Shown: positions 1-8,209 of the stretch, one piece after another
Layout: every line of letters begins with the position of its first letter
Numbering within the stretch: the stretch's first letter is position 1
Source: an uncultured Dehalococcoidia bacterium
GTDB taxonomy: Bacteria; Chloroflexota; Dehalococcoidia; Lucifugimonadales; UBA1123
Assembly (NCBI GenBank): GCA_951812505.1
Contig: CATOSI010000001.1
Span: 310,001-374,000, forward strand
Length of the DNA: 64,000 nt
Direction: 5' to 3'
The notes under the pieces: model-generated
The model's database searches: none
Told to the model about the DNA's origin: nothing
What the model saw: only the letters and a program-made list of their open reading frames with translations
Made by a program: the position numbers and the translations under genes

Positions 1-137
1 TTGAACAGGTCCAGGGCCTCTCGCAAGCCTCTGCCCAGCTCGCGGCTGATGGCATTTAGAGACTCCGGTCTGTTGAGTGTGATGTATGCGATATTGTTGC
101 GCGTCTCGTACAGAATGGTGTCGGTCGAAATCGTCAT
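1..137 (-). CDS. Enoyl-CoA hydratase/isomerase family, N-terminus (partial)
   Basis: Only the first 45 residues lie in the window; the gene runs off the left edge. The translation starts MTISTDTILYETRNNIAYIT and continues into a LNRPESLNAIS segment, the typical first beta strand and substrate-pocket region of crotonase-fold enoyl-CoA hydratases. The ATG at 137 has an AGGAG about seven bases upstream. It is transcribed away from the acyl-CoA carboxyltransferase at 282, and the two share an intergenic region with a perfect inverted repeat. A role in acyl-CoA (fatty or branched acid) degradation is inferred from the family; substrate is unknown. Confidence 0.8.
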   Translation of the reverse strand, partial: MTISTDTILYETRNNIAYITLNRPESLNAISRELGRGLREALDLF

Positions 138-203
138 CTTTAACTCCTGCTAAGTCTGATTCGGAGTGTATTAGCAGCCCATTACTGTGTCAACGAACGT
201 GTC

Positions 204-235
204 CGAATAGGTGGCTTCATATCCAGACCTATTCG
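204..235. promoter_or_regulatory. Inverted repeat in divergent intergenic region, possible operator
   Basis: CGAATAGGT (204-212) and ACCTATTCG (227-235) are perfect 9-base arms separated by 14 bases. They lie between the divergent enoyl-CoA hydratase (start 137) and carboxyltransferase (start 282). The position suggests a regulator site such as a TetR- or FadR-like operator, but no regulator is encoded in the window. A transcription terminator is unlikely because both genes point outward. Confidence 0.4.
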
Positions 236-281
236 TTGTAAACTCAAACTGCGAAACTGAATCAACTCAACGGAGGCGAGT

Positions 282-1883
282 ATGCCCGTAGATATGAATC
301 GTAAGAATTGGAAGCCCGGCGATAGCTGGGAAACGGCGATTGAGGACATTCACTATGTTCGTAGCCTGGCCAAGGAACTTGGCGGACCCGAGCGCGTCAA
401 ACGACAGCACGACGGCGGACGTTATACCGTCCGCGAACGCATCGAGAAGATGGTTGACGCCGGCAGCTTCATGGAAGCCGGCCCAATGGTCGGGGCTGCC
501 GAGTTCGACCCTGACGGCAATGTCCGTGGGTTCACGCCCGGCGCATACGTCATGGGACTCGCGGAACTGGATGGTCGTCCTGTCGCCATAGGCGGTGACG
601 ACTTCACTATTTCGGGCGGCAGTCCTCACAACGTCCACAAGGGGGCTCGCCAGTTCACCCAGCCGCTCGCCATCCAGTACGGAATACCCTACATCCAACT
701 CGTGGAGGGTGTCGGCCACAGCTCCAAGTCCGACGAGGCCTCCGGGCATATGGGTCTTCCCGGAGGAGACCTCTGGTGGAGAAACGTCGAGCTGTTGCGC
801 CGTGTTCCCGTGGCCGCCGGAGTAATGGGTTCGGTCGCTGGCGCTCCCGCCGCCTTCGCTCTGATGTCCCACTTCACGGTGATGATAAAGGGCCAGTCCC
901 AGATCTTCCCGTCGGGCCCACCCGTTGTACGGCGAGCCATTGGTGAAATGCTCGACAAGGAAGAACTCGGCGGATACCAGATGCACGTTCACGACAGTGG
1001 ACAGGTGGACAACGAAGCCGAGTCCGAGGAGGACGCCTTCGAGCAGATCAAGACCTTCATCTCGTACCTGCCGAACACGACCAACGATGTCGCTCCCAGA
1101 GTTGAAACTGGCGACCCACCCGACCGCAGGCCGGAGGAACTGCTCAACATCATCCCGACTAATCGCAAGCGATCTTACGACCCCCGCAAGCTCATCCGGC
1201 TCGTCGTGGATAATGGCGAGTTCTTCGAAATGCGTCGCCACTGGGGTGGCGCGGTCATAACGGGCTTCGCCCGGCTTGACGGGTACAGCGTCGGCGTCAT
1301 CGGAAGCGATCCGCGCTCACTTGCGGGCGCGATGGACGGCTGGGCTGCCGAGAAATACGCGCACTTCGTTGACCTGTGCGACGCCTTTAACCTGCCGGTC
1401 GTAATTTTCCTCGATATGCCTGGATTCATGCTCGGTTCTCACGCCGAACGCAAGGCAACTATGCGTCGCGGTGTCCGGGCCCTGATAGCCAGCGCCGAAG
1501 CGGACGTGCCCAAGATCGAGTTCAACGTCCGCAAGGCCTACGGCGTCGCCGCAGACGCTCCGCACAGCCTCGGACACCCCAACGGTTTGAATCTGCGCTT
1601 TGGATGGCCCGCGGGAGAGTGGGGCGGTATCCCAATCGAGGGTGGAGTTGCCGCCGCGTACAGGCGCGAAATCGAAAACGCCCCCGACCCGGACGCTCAC
1701 CGAGAAATGATAGAAAACCGGCTGCTCAAGTTCCGCTCACCATTCAGGGCGGCCTACAAGGGCGACGTAGTGGACCTCATAGACCCCCGCGAAACGCGGC
1801 AACTCGCTTGCAGATTCGTCAAGCTTGCCCAGCCTATGCTGCACAAACTGGCTCAGAGACCCAAGAGGGCAGTGCGTCCTTAA
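282..1883 (+). CDS. Acyl-CoA carboxyltransferase subunit (propionyl/methylmalonyl-CoA carboxylase beta type)
   Basis: A 533-residue protein of the length usual for biotin-dependent carboxyltransferase beta subunits, which move the carboxyl group from carboxybiotin to acetyl-, propionyl- or methylcrotonyl-CoA. Both crotonase-like halves are visible: an N-terminal half with GGSPHNVHKGARQF (about residues 110-123) and an SGGP-like PSGPPVV segment, and a C-terminal half with VVIFLDMPGFMLGSHAERKA (about 374-393), the loop that forms the acyl-CoA/biotin pocket. A GGAGG precedes the ATG. No biotin carboxylase or biotin carrier gene lies in the window, so the partner subunit must be elsewhere. Propionyl-CoA is the likeliest substrate but is not proven. 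Confidence 0.85.
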   Translation: MPVDMNRKNWKPGDSWETAIEDIHYVRSLAKELGGPERVKRQHDGGRYTVRERIEKMVDAGSFMEAGPMVGAAEFDPDGNVRGFTPGAYVMGLAELDGRPVAIGGDDFTISGGSPHNVHKGARQFTQPLAIQYGIPYIQLVEGVGHSSKSDEASGHMGLPGGDLWWRNVELLRRVPVAAGVMGSVAGAPAAFALMSHFTVMIKGQSQIFPSGPPVVRRAIGEMLDKEELGGYQMHVHDSGQVDNEAESEEDAFEQIKTFISYLPNTTNDVAPRVETGDPPDRRPEELLNIIPTNRKRSYDPRKLIRLVVDNGEFFEMRRHWGGAVITGFARLDGYSVGVIGSDPRSLAGAMDGWAAEKYAHFVDLCDAFNLPVVIFLDMPGFMLGSHAERKATMRRGVRALIASAEADVPKIEFNVRKAYGVAADAPHSLGHPNGLNLRFGWPAGEWGGIPIEGGVAAAYRREIENAPDPDAHREMIENRLLKFRSPFRAAYKGDVVDLIDPRETRQLACRFVKLAQPMLHKLAQRPKRAVRP

Positions 1884-1931
1884 TTTGTGTGGTGGAGATG
1901 TCGAATACTAAGCATTCAGTGGAGGGAAACA

Positions 1932-2828
1932 ATGGAATACCAAATCTGGCTTAATGGCGAATACGTGGACCGCGACAAGGCGCAAATCGGGATGACCGAC
2001 CGCGGCTTTCGGCTTGGCGACGTGGTTTTCGATACTTCCAGGACGTTCAACGGCAATGTGTTCCGCCTCAGAGATCACCTCACCAGGCTCTATCGCTCTC
2101 TCAAGTACGTGCGGATTGACCCCGGTATGTCTCTCGAACGGATGGAGCGGCTGACGCTGGAAGTGGCGGAGCATAACGAAGACCTGCGACAAAGCCTGAA
2201 CGACGATTACATGATTACCCAGATTGTAACCGGAGGCATAGGCAGACGAGGCGACGGTGAACCAAACATCTCTATATGGATAGACCCTCTGGGCTCTCCC
2301 AGGTGGTCGCCGGCCTACGATGTCGGCGCCCACGCCGTGATTCCCAAGACGCGCAGCTACTCCTCCGAGAGCCTCGATCCCAAGGTCAAGCACTATAGTC
2401 GCCTGAACTTCGTCCTCGCCGAACTCGAGGCTGCCGATGTGGATCCCGACGCCCTCCCGGTTCTGCTCGACACGGACGGCCATCTTAGCGAGGGCACCGG
2501 CGCCAACTTCTTCGTCGTTACGGACGGAACCCTCAGAACCTCCAGGGATGACAGTGTGCTTCAGGGCGTGTCCAGGATGACCGTAATGGAGATCGCGGAC
2601 ACGCTTGGGATACCCGCCGTCGAGGACGACCTTCAGCCATACGACGTCTATACCGCTGACGAGGCTTTCTTCTGCAGCACGCCCTATTGCATATTGCCCG
2701 TAAGCCGGGTTGACAACAGGCGGATAGGCGAAGACGTTCCCGGTCCGATAACTAATCAACTTCTCGCCGCCTGGAGCGAAAGGGTAGGGCTGGATATCGT
2801 TGACCAGCTCAAGAGGCTTCCGAGATAG
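1932..2828 (+). CDS. PLP-dependent class IV aminotransferase (branched-chain/D-amino acid type)
   Basis: Encodes 298 residues starting MEYQIWLNGEYVDRD. The frame opens 45 bases earlier, but the ATG at 1932 has GGAGGG directly upstream and begins at the family's usual N-terminus, so it is preferred. The fold-type IV features are visible: GMTDRGFRLGDVVFDTSR near residue 20, the Schiff-base lysine in the PKVKHYSRLN segment (about residue 155), and the cofactor-phosphate loop EGTGANFFVV (about 197-206). Members are IlvE, D-amino-acid aminotransferase and aminodeoxychorismate lyase; the sequence does not settle which. It lies 48 bases after the carboxyltransferase and may be co-transcribed, suggesting a joint branched-chain amino or keto acid role. 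Confidence 0.85.
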   Translation: MEYQIWLNGEYVDRDKAQIGMTDRGFRLGDVVFDTSRTFNGNVFRLRDHLTRLYRSLKYVRIDPGMSLERMERLTLEVAEHNEDLRQSLNDDYMITQIVTGGIGRRGDGEPNISIWIDPLGSPRWSPAYDVGAHAVIPKTRSYSSESLDPKVKHYSRLNFVLAELEAADVDPDALPVLLDTDGHLSEGTGANFFVVTDGTLRTSRDDSVLQGVSRMTVMEIADTLGIPAVEDDLQPYDVYTADEAFFCSTPYCILPVSRVDNRRIGEDVPGPITNQLLAAWSERVGLDIVDQLKRLPR

Positions 2829-2864
2829 TTCTACATACAGTCCCAGCCAATTGGGAGCGCCACC

Positions 2865-3419
2865 ATGGCGACCACAGGCACAAGGCCCACATACCAAGAC
2901 TACCTGGACATACCGGGCGACGACCGATACGAGCTTATCAACGGAGAATTCATCTTGGTTTCTGCGCCTAACACTGCCCATCAGATCGCTAGCATGGGGT
3001 TTTCGTTGGAGTTAGGAGGATTTGTTAGAGACGGCGAGTTGCGATGGGTATTCCATGCTCCGACTGAGGTCGTCCTTACCGTCCCCGAAGGCATAAACAT
3101 CGTCCAGCCCGACATCATATTCGTCTCCGGAGAGCGCGAAAGTATCATCACCCGCGCCAACATCCAGGGCGCGCCCGACCTGATAGTCGAAATCCTGTCC
3201 CCATCCACTGGTAGGTTGGACAGAACGACTGAGCGCGATCTCTGCGCCCGCCACGGCGTCAAGGAATACTGGATAGCCGACCCTGAAGCCCGGTCAGTCG
3301 TAGTCATGTCGTTGAAAGATGGAGACTACGAGACCGACGGAGAGTACGGCATCGGGGACACCCTGACCTCTCCCACTCTGGGAGGATTCTCGGTCAGCCT
3401 CGATAGGATATTCGGATAA
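2865..3419 (+). CDS. Uma2/DUF820 family putative nuclease
   Basis: A 184-residue protein with the Uma2 restriction-endonuclease-like fold: DDRYELINGEFILVSAP near the N-terminus, QPDIIFVS (about residue 82) and GAPDLIVEILSPST (about 104-117), giving the Asp and Glu of a PD-(D/E)XK site. The lysine/arginine motif that usually follows (D-R-x-x-K-R-x-x-Y) reads DRTTERDLC here, with Glu at the usual Lys and Cys at the usual Tyr, so activity is doubtful. Uma2 proteins are common stand-alone genes in Chloroflexota and Cyanobacteria, and their biological function is poorly known. It sits alone between two aminotransferases. Confidence 0.8.
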   Translation: MATTGTRPTYQDYLDIPGDDRYELINGEFILVSAPNTAHQIASMGFSLELGGFVRDGELRWVFHAPTEVVLTVPEGINIVQPDIIFVSGERESIITRANIQGAPDLIVEILSPSTGRLDRTTERDLCARHGVKEYWIADPEARSVVVMSLKDGDYETDGEYGIGDTLTSPTLGGFSVSLDRIFG

Positions 3420-3504
3420 GCATCACGAAAATGACAAACCGCACCAACAACTGTAAACTGAAACCCCACACCGACAACCAGCGCCGTATGGAGGTTCACA
3501 CGCG

Positions 3505-4878
3505 ATGGTAACCACACTCACCGGAGAGCAACTGGAAGAGGTAAAACAGCAGGCCGCCGAACACTTCTGGCCCCACGCCCGGCAGGCGGGCAACGTCTCT
3601 GAGGACAACGGCCTCAAGGTCGTCACCAGCGCCCAAGGCGTCTGGGTGGACGACGCCGCTGGCGAACCCTGGTTCGACCTCATATCCGGTATGTTCCTCA
3701 AGAACATCGGACATGGAAGAAAAGAGATAGCCGACGCCGTTTATGAGCAGATGCAGGGCATAAGCTACTCACCCGGAGGCACCGTGACCCCCGCGACCGC
3801 GCAACTCGCGGCCAGAGTTGCCGGACTCGCCCCGGACAAGAACTCCAGAATCTACTTCGTCAGTGGCGGATCTGAGGCCGTCGAGACCGCGCTCAAGATG
3901 GCCAAGCAGTACCACAACAACAACGGTGAGGCCGGCAGGTGGAAGGTCATCAGCAGGAAAGGCTCCTACCACGGTGCCACTCACGCCTGTATGTCCCTCG
4001 GACAGTCCGGCGGCGCGGTCGCCCAGATAGGCCCGCTCATGCCCGGCAACATACATGTCCCCAACCACGACCCGTACAGGGGCATCTGCGGCGATGAGAA
4101 CGACAACTGCACGCTCGAATGCGCTATGGAAATAGACCGCGCCATCGAGCACGAAGGTCCTCGCACAGTGGCCGCGTTCATCGGTGAGCCGATTTCCATG
4201 GCCGCCGGAACCCACGTCCCGCACCCCGACTACTGGCCCGCGGTCCAGGAGATCTGCGAGAAGCACGGCGTCATCATGATCTGCGACGAGGTCATCACCG
4301 GCTTCGGGCGCACGGGCAAAATGTTCGCCACCGAGCACTGGGGTGTGCAACCCGACATTACCACCGTCGCCAAAGCGCTCACCAGCGGATACCTGCCGAT
4401 TGGCGCGGCCATAGCCCGCAAGGAAGTCGCGGACGCCTTCATTGGCGACGAAGATTCCACTTTCCGCCACCTGATAACCTTCGGCGGAAACCCCGCCTCC
4501 TGCGCCGCCGGGCTCGCCAACCTCGACATAATGGAGGGCGAAGGCATGGTCCAGAACTCCGCCGAGATGGGCGACTACCTCTACGAACGCCTCCAGACAC
4601 TCTACGAACACAGCATCGTAGGCGACGTTCGCGGTGGTATGGGACTACTGGCCGCCGTCGAGATCGTCAAGGACCGCGACACCAAGGAGAAATTCCCCAA
4701 GGAGGCCGGACTGAGCGACAAGCTCACCCACTACTTCAACCAGAACCGCATAATGGGGCGCGGCGCAGATGTCATCCCCATATCCCCACCCCTCTGCATC
4801 ACCCGCGACGAAGTTGACCAACTCGTCTCCCGCCTCGACGACGCCATCGGCAAGACCGAATCCGAACTCGGCCTCTAG
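3505..4878 (+). CDS. Class III PLP-dependent aminotransferase
   Basis: A 457-residue omega-aminotransferase-type enzyme that transfers amino groups from amines or omega-amino acids to a keto acid. Visible landmarks are the cofactor-binding SGGSEAVETALKMAK (about residues 116-130), the YHGATHA loop, the aspartate in ICDEVITGFGRTGKMF (about 252-267) that contacts the pyridine nitrogen, and the Schiff-base lysine in TVAKALTSGYLPIGA (about residue 291). The ATG follows TGGAGGTT at 11 bases. Family substrates range from beta-alanine and taurine to 4-aminobutyrate, and the sequence alone does not choose among them. A hairpin follows at 4891. Confidence 0.87.
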   Translation: MVTTLTGEQLEEVKQQAAEHFWPHARQAGNVSEDNGLKVVTSAQGVWVDDAAGEPWFDLISGMFLKNIGHGRKEIADAVYEQMQGISYSPGGTVTPATAQLAARVAGLAPDKNSRIYFVSGGSEAVETALKMAKQYHNNNGEAGRWKVISRKGSYHGATHACMSLGQSGGAVAQIGPLMPGNIHVPNHDPYRGICGDENDNCTLECAMEIDRAIEHEGPRTVAAFIGEPISMAAGTHVPHPDYWPAVQEICEKHGVIMICDEVITGFGRTGKMFATEHWGVQPDITTVAKALTSGYLPIGAAIARKEVADAFIGDEDSTFRHLITFGGNPASCAAGLANLDIMEGEGMVQNSAEMGDYLYERLQTLYEHSIVGDVRGGMGLLAAVEIVKDRDTKEKFPKEAGLSDKLTHYFNQNRIMGRGADVIPISPPLCITRDEVDQLVSRLDDAIGKTESELGL

Positions 4879-4890
4879 CCCCAAAACAAC

Positions 4891-4917
4891 CAGGGGCGTC
4901 CGTTGTGGACTCCCCTG
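4891..4917 (+). terminator. Hairpin downstream of the class III aminotransferase
   Basis: CAGGGG (4891-4896) pairs with CCCCTG (4912-4917), with an additional inner TCC/GGA pairing. It starts 13 bases after the stop codon. There is no strong T-run, so this is a weak or Rho-assisted terminator candidate. Confidence 0.4.
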
Positions 4918-4956
4918 TAGTCCTCCAAACCAACCCGGAAACGATGGAGACTGCCA

Positions 4957-5214
4957 GTGGCGTCCTCTCACACCTTCCGAGTCGTAACAGAAGACGACCA
5001 ATTCGAGGACGGTCGCCAGGCATACCACGCGTCTTGTCCCACGCTCCCCGGATGCCATACTTGAGGATATAACTACGAGGAGGCCGAGGCCAACATCCGG
5101 GAAGCGATTCTCTTATATCTCGAAGATATACTCGAATCTGGCGAAGAAGTCCCTTCGGACCCATCCGTCCACACCTCCGCTAATGAATCCCCATCAGTAA
5201 TGGTCGCTGTATGA
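4957..5214 (+). pseudogene. HicB-family antitoxin remnant with an in-frame stop
   Basis: From a GTG at 4957, preceded by GGAG at 7 bases, the frame reads MASSHTFRVVTEDDQFEDGR, then QAYHASCPTLPGCHT, a TGA at 5062-5064, then GYNYEEAEANIREAILLYLE to a stop at 5212. HicB antitoxins have a partial RNase-H-like fold with the pattern CP-x-LPGCHTWG-x-T-x-EEA-x-x-NI-x-EAI-x-LYLE. The TGA sits where Trp (TGG) is usual, so one G-to-A change explains it. The frame is otherwise intact over 86 codons and lies directly before a broken hicA. UGA read as Trp is conceivable but unlikely, since other genes here end in TGA. Confidence 0.72.
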
Positions 5215-5215
5215 T

Positions 5216-5426
5216 TGGCCCTCTCCCGAGAGGCGTTTTATCAGGGCATTAACTCAGGACGGCTTCGTACCGCGACGAACCAGGGGCAGCCACCGCATAT
5301 ACCATCATCCGGATGGGCGCAGAGTAACGGCTCGGAGACACCTTCCTTCCCAAGACTCTCAGAAGCATGATAATTGAGGCTTCCTGGACCGACGAAGACC
5401 TTCGCCGACTCGATCTTGTCAGATAG
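5216..5426 (+). pseudogene. HicA-family toxin remnant, frameshifted
   Basis: HicA toxins are small double-stranded-RNA-binding-fold mRNA interferases with a catalytic His in a GSH motif. Frame one from about 5216 reads FIRALTQDGFVPRRTRGSHR followed by IYHHPDGRRVTARRH, up to about 5338. The rest of the domain, KTLRSMIIEASWTDEDLRRL, appears in another frame from 5352 to a TAG at 5424. A net one-base insertion (or two-base loss) between 5338 and 5352 would explain this. No convincing start codon is left in frame at the 5' end. It follows hicB immediately, in the hicB-hicA order found in some such modules. Confidence 0.7.
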
Positions 5427-5741
5427 CCTGAGATCACAGTCGGCCTTTCGCACGCATCATCCTATTCATCCCCTAATCCCGTAAATCCTGATTCTGACAA
5501 ATCCCCCTTTACAATCCAACCGAACTTATGCACACTACTTAACAAGAACAAATATACGCACACCCCTAACCATCGCACTGAAAATCCGTAATTGAAAATT
5601 GACCACTGACACAGATATCCTAACCCCACAGGAACGACTCGCCAACCCATCCGAAGAAGATCCCTGACCGCCCACAGCCCCTATTCCCAACTTCCCGCTC
5701 CTCGCTGTACAATGCGCCAAAGTCCGAGGAGCGTACAACCA
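5427..5741. other. Intergenic, no gene seen
   Basis: An AT-richer 315-base stretch between the hicBA remnant and the first enolase-superfamily gene. No open frame shows a recognisable family. It includes a short run of AACTGAAAAT-like phrases of the kind also seen at about 7005 and 40060. I see no clear promoter. Confidence 0.4.
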
Positions 5742-6908
5742 ATGAAGATTACCGACATCGAGATATTCGTCGTTGACGGTGGACGAAGGCCGTGGCTTTT
5801 CTCTGCCGTCCGCACCGACCAGGGCATAACCGGCTACGGAGAGTTCGGCTCCGGCGTGGCTGCTCGCTCGCTCGTCGGACTCATAGAAGACCTCAAACCC
5901 CTTGTGATAGGAAGTGACCCGGAAGCGGTAGAAAAACTCTACTTCGACCTCTACCGCAACCTCCGCTCCATGCCCGGCGGAATCGCCCAGATGGGCATAG
6001 CCGGAATCGAGCTTGCCTGCTGGGACATCAAGGGCAAGGCGCTCGGCGTCCCAGTCAACAACCTAGTCGGCGGTCCATACCGCGACACTCAGCGTGTTTA
6101 CTGGTCTCATCTAGCCAGCGCCAGGGCAGGGGATCCGACTCTCGCCCCGGATAAGCCTCTCAAGGACTGGGACGCCGTCGCCGCTGCCGCTCTCGAAGCC
6201 CCCGAACACGGCTATGACGCATTCAAGACCAACATCATCTGGCCCGGAGATCCGCCCCGCTCCATATCCCAGTCCCGCGACGGACTAAGCCACGACCAGC
6301 GCGCCGACACCGAAATCGTGCGAAACGCCGAGAAGCAGATATCAGTCATGCGAGAGGCCGTCGGCGACTCGGTGGATATACTCCTGGACATCAACTACAA
6401 CTTCAAGACAGAGGGCGCGATTCGCGTAGCCCGTGCCCTGGAACCCTACAACCTGTTCTGGATAGAGCACGACAACGAAGATCCCGAAGCCTTGTCCCAA
6501 CTCAAGGCTTCTACAAATACGTTGCTATGTTCCGGGGAACAGCATTTCAGCGTCCGCGAGTATCTGCCATACTTCGAACTCCGCGCCATGGACACCGTCA
6601 AGGTAGACGTCCAGTGGCAGGGCTTCGGTCCGTCCAAGAAGGTCGCCGACGTCGCCGAGACTTACGAACTCAACATCGCTCCGCACAATCCGGCATCCGA
6701 ACTTGCCAGTTTCCAGTCGGTCCACCTTTGTGCCTCGGTCTCCAATGTCCGCATCATGGAATCCGACCCCGAGGGCGTCCCCTGGCGCTTCGACCTCTTC
6801 ACCACGCGCCCTGAAGTCATCAACAGCTACATGACCGTCCCGACCGCCCCCGGCTGGGGCTGCGACCTAGTCGAGGATGCTGCCCGAAAACACGCCTGGA
6901 ACCACTAG
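5742..6908 (+). CDS. Enolase-superfamily (mandelate racemase/muconate lactonizing type) sugar-acid dehydratase-like, paralog 1
   Basis: A 388-residue protein starting MKITDIEIFVVDGGRRPWLF; the ATG at 5742 has a GAGGAG upstream and matches the paralog's start, so the frame's earlier ATG at 5712 is rejected. Expected metal ligands are the Asp in ILLDINYNFKTEGA, the Glu in LFWIEHDNED and the Glu in LCSGEQ; the catalytic-type Lys lies in YDAFKTNI and a His in NIAPHN. This is the mandelate-racemase subgroup arrangement, where most members abstract the alpha proton of a sugar acid and dehydrate or racemize it. The next gene is a close paralog. A link to the deoxysugar genes at 57-60 kb is inferred. 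Confidence 0.82.
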   Translation: MKITDIEIFVVDGGRRPWLFSAVRTDQGITGYGEFGSGVAARSLVGLIEDLKPLVIGSDPEAVEKLYFDLYRNLRSMPGGIAQMGIAGIELACWDIKGKALGVPVNNLVGGPYRDTQRVYWSHLASARAGDPTLAPDKPLKDWDAVAAAALEAPEHGYDAFKTNIIWPGDPPRSISQSRDGLSHDQRADTEIVRNAEKQISVMREAVGDSVDILLDINYNFKTEGAIRVARALEPYNLFWIEHDNEDPEALSQLKASTNTLLCSGEQHFSVREYLPYFELRAMDTVKVDVQWQGFGPSKKVADVAETYELNIAPHNPASELASFQSVHLCASVSNVRIMESDPEGVPWRFDLFTTRPEVINSYMTVPTAPGWGCDLVEDAARKHAWNH

Positions 6909-6949
6909 AACCTTTGGATATTTCCCGTCATCTGTGTGTTGAAAGAATC

Positions 6950-6990
6950 CCTTCTCCCTCAGGGAGAGGGCTAAGGTGAGGGTGAGCCTC
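6950..6990. repeat. Intergenic repeat of the CCCTTCTCCCTCAGGGAGAGGG type
   Basis: A partly palindromic phrase (CTCCCT CAGGGAG) followed by GGCTAAGGTGAGGGTGAG. Related phrases occur at about 17277-17345 and 17385-17430, so this is a dispersed intergenic element, not a gene-specific site. It lies between the two enolase-superfamily paralogs. Confidence 0.5.
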
Positions 6991-7043
6991 GCTGGACGAA
7001 TCCTGAAAACTGATAACTAATAACTGAAGACTAGGAACTCCGC

Positions 7044-8204
7044 ATGAAAATCACCGCAATCGAAAACTTCGCCGTCCGCGGACTCGGACGCAACCCCTGG
7101 CTCTTCTGCGCCATCCGCACCGACGAGGGCATCACCGGCTACTCCGAATACGGCGAGGGATCGCTCACTCGCGGCTTGCCGGCGCTCGTCGAGGATATCG
7201 GCGAGTTCCTGATAGGACAGGACCCGCTCCCCGTGGACAAGCTCTACATGGATATGTACCGCAACACCCGCTCCACATCCGGCGGCGCGACCGCGATGGC
7301 GATAGCCGGAATCGAGCTCGCGCTGTGGGACATCAAAGGCAAAGCGCATGGAGTCCCTGTGTACAGGCTGCTGGGTGGCCCGTTCCGCGACAAGCAGCGA
7401 GTCTATTGGTCCCACCTCGCCACATACCGCGCCATGATGTCCGAGACACTGGGCAAGCCCAAGCTCGCCACAATGGAAGACGTTGCCGACTGCGCCCGCG
7501 AGGCCGTGGACGCCGGATACTCCGCCTTCAAGACCAACATCATCTTCCCGGGCGAAGACGCCTCAGTCATCAACAATATGTTTGCCGGCGCCAACGACCA
7601 GAACGCTCCGACAGATCTAGTGCGCCACACCGTGAACCAGATAGGCGCGATGCGAGAGGCCGTCGGCCCCGACGTTGATATATGCCTCGACATCAACTAC
7701 AACTTCAAGACCGAAGGCGCCATCGCCATAGGACGCGCGCTGGAGCCATTCGACCTGTTCTGGCTCGAGATAGACAACCAGGACCCCGACGCTCTGCTCC
7801 AGCTCAAGATGTCTCAGCGTTCCCCTATCTGCTCCGGCGAACAGCTTCTCGGACTCCGCCAGTACCAGCCCTACTTCCGAAAGCACGCCATGGACACCGT
7901 CAAGGTGGACGTCCAGTGGCAGGGCTTCTCACAGGCCAAGAAAGTCGCCGACCTCGCCGAGGTATATGAACTCAACATTGCGCCGCACAACTACAACTCG
8001 CACCTGTCCAGCTTCCAGAGCCTCAACCTCTGCGCTGCCGTCTCCAACGTCCGCATCATGGAATCAGACGTTGACTCCGCCCCCTGGCGCGACGAACTCT
8101 TCACCAACCTTCCCGAAATCAAAGACAGCCACATGACCATCCCCACAACCCCCGGCTGGGGCACCGACCTGAACGAGACCGCCGCCAAGAAGTACGCTTA
8201 CTGA
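7044..8204 (+). CDS. Enolase-superfamily sugar-acid dehydratase-like, paralog 2
   Basis: A 386-residue close paralog of the preceding gene: both share AGIELACWDIKGKA/AGIELALWDIKGKA, DTVKVDVQWQGF, NIAPHN and SNVRIMESD blocks, so a local tandem duplication is likely. The metal ligands lie in CLDINYNFKTEGA, FWLEIDNQDPD and CSGEQL, and the Lys in YSAFKTNI. The two differ in the loop after the first half (6120-6180 against 7430-7480), which could mean a different substrate pocket. Expected reaction: dehydration or epimerization of an acid sugar. It converges on the third family member. Confidence 0.82.
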   Translation: MKITAIENFAVRGLGRNPWLFCAIRTDEGITGYSEYGEGSLTRGLPALVEDIGEFLIGQDPLPVDKLYMDMYRNTRSTSGGATAMAIAGIELALWDIKGKAHGVPVYRLLGGPFRDKQRVYWSHLATYRAMMSETLGKPKLATMEDVADCAREAVDAGYSAFKTNIIFPGEDASVINNMFAGANDQNAPTDLVRHTVNQIGAMREAVGPDVDICLDINYNFKTEGAIAIGRALEPFDLFWLEIDNQDPDALLQLKMSQRSPICSGEQLLGLRQYQPYFRKHAMDTVKVDVQWQGFSQAKKVADLAEVYELNIAPHNYNSHLSSFQSLNLCAAVSNVRIMESDVDSAPWRDELFTNLPEIKDSHMTIPTTPGWGTDLNETAAKKYAY

Positions 8205-8209
8205 GACTC

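Noticed and set aside
267..1241. 324-residue minus-strand open frame opposite the acyl-CoA carboxyltransferase
   Set aside because: It is the mirror of a strong gene, has no family resemblance and reflects high-GC codon bias.
5062..5064. UGA recoded as tryptophan in hicB
   Set aside because: Many genes in the window end in TGA, so a changed code is not supported; nonsense mutation or sequence error is simpler.
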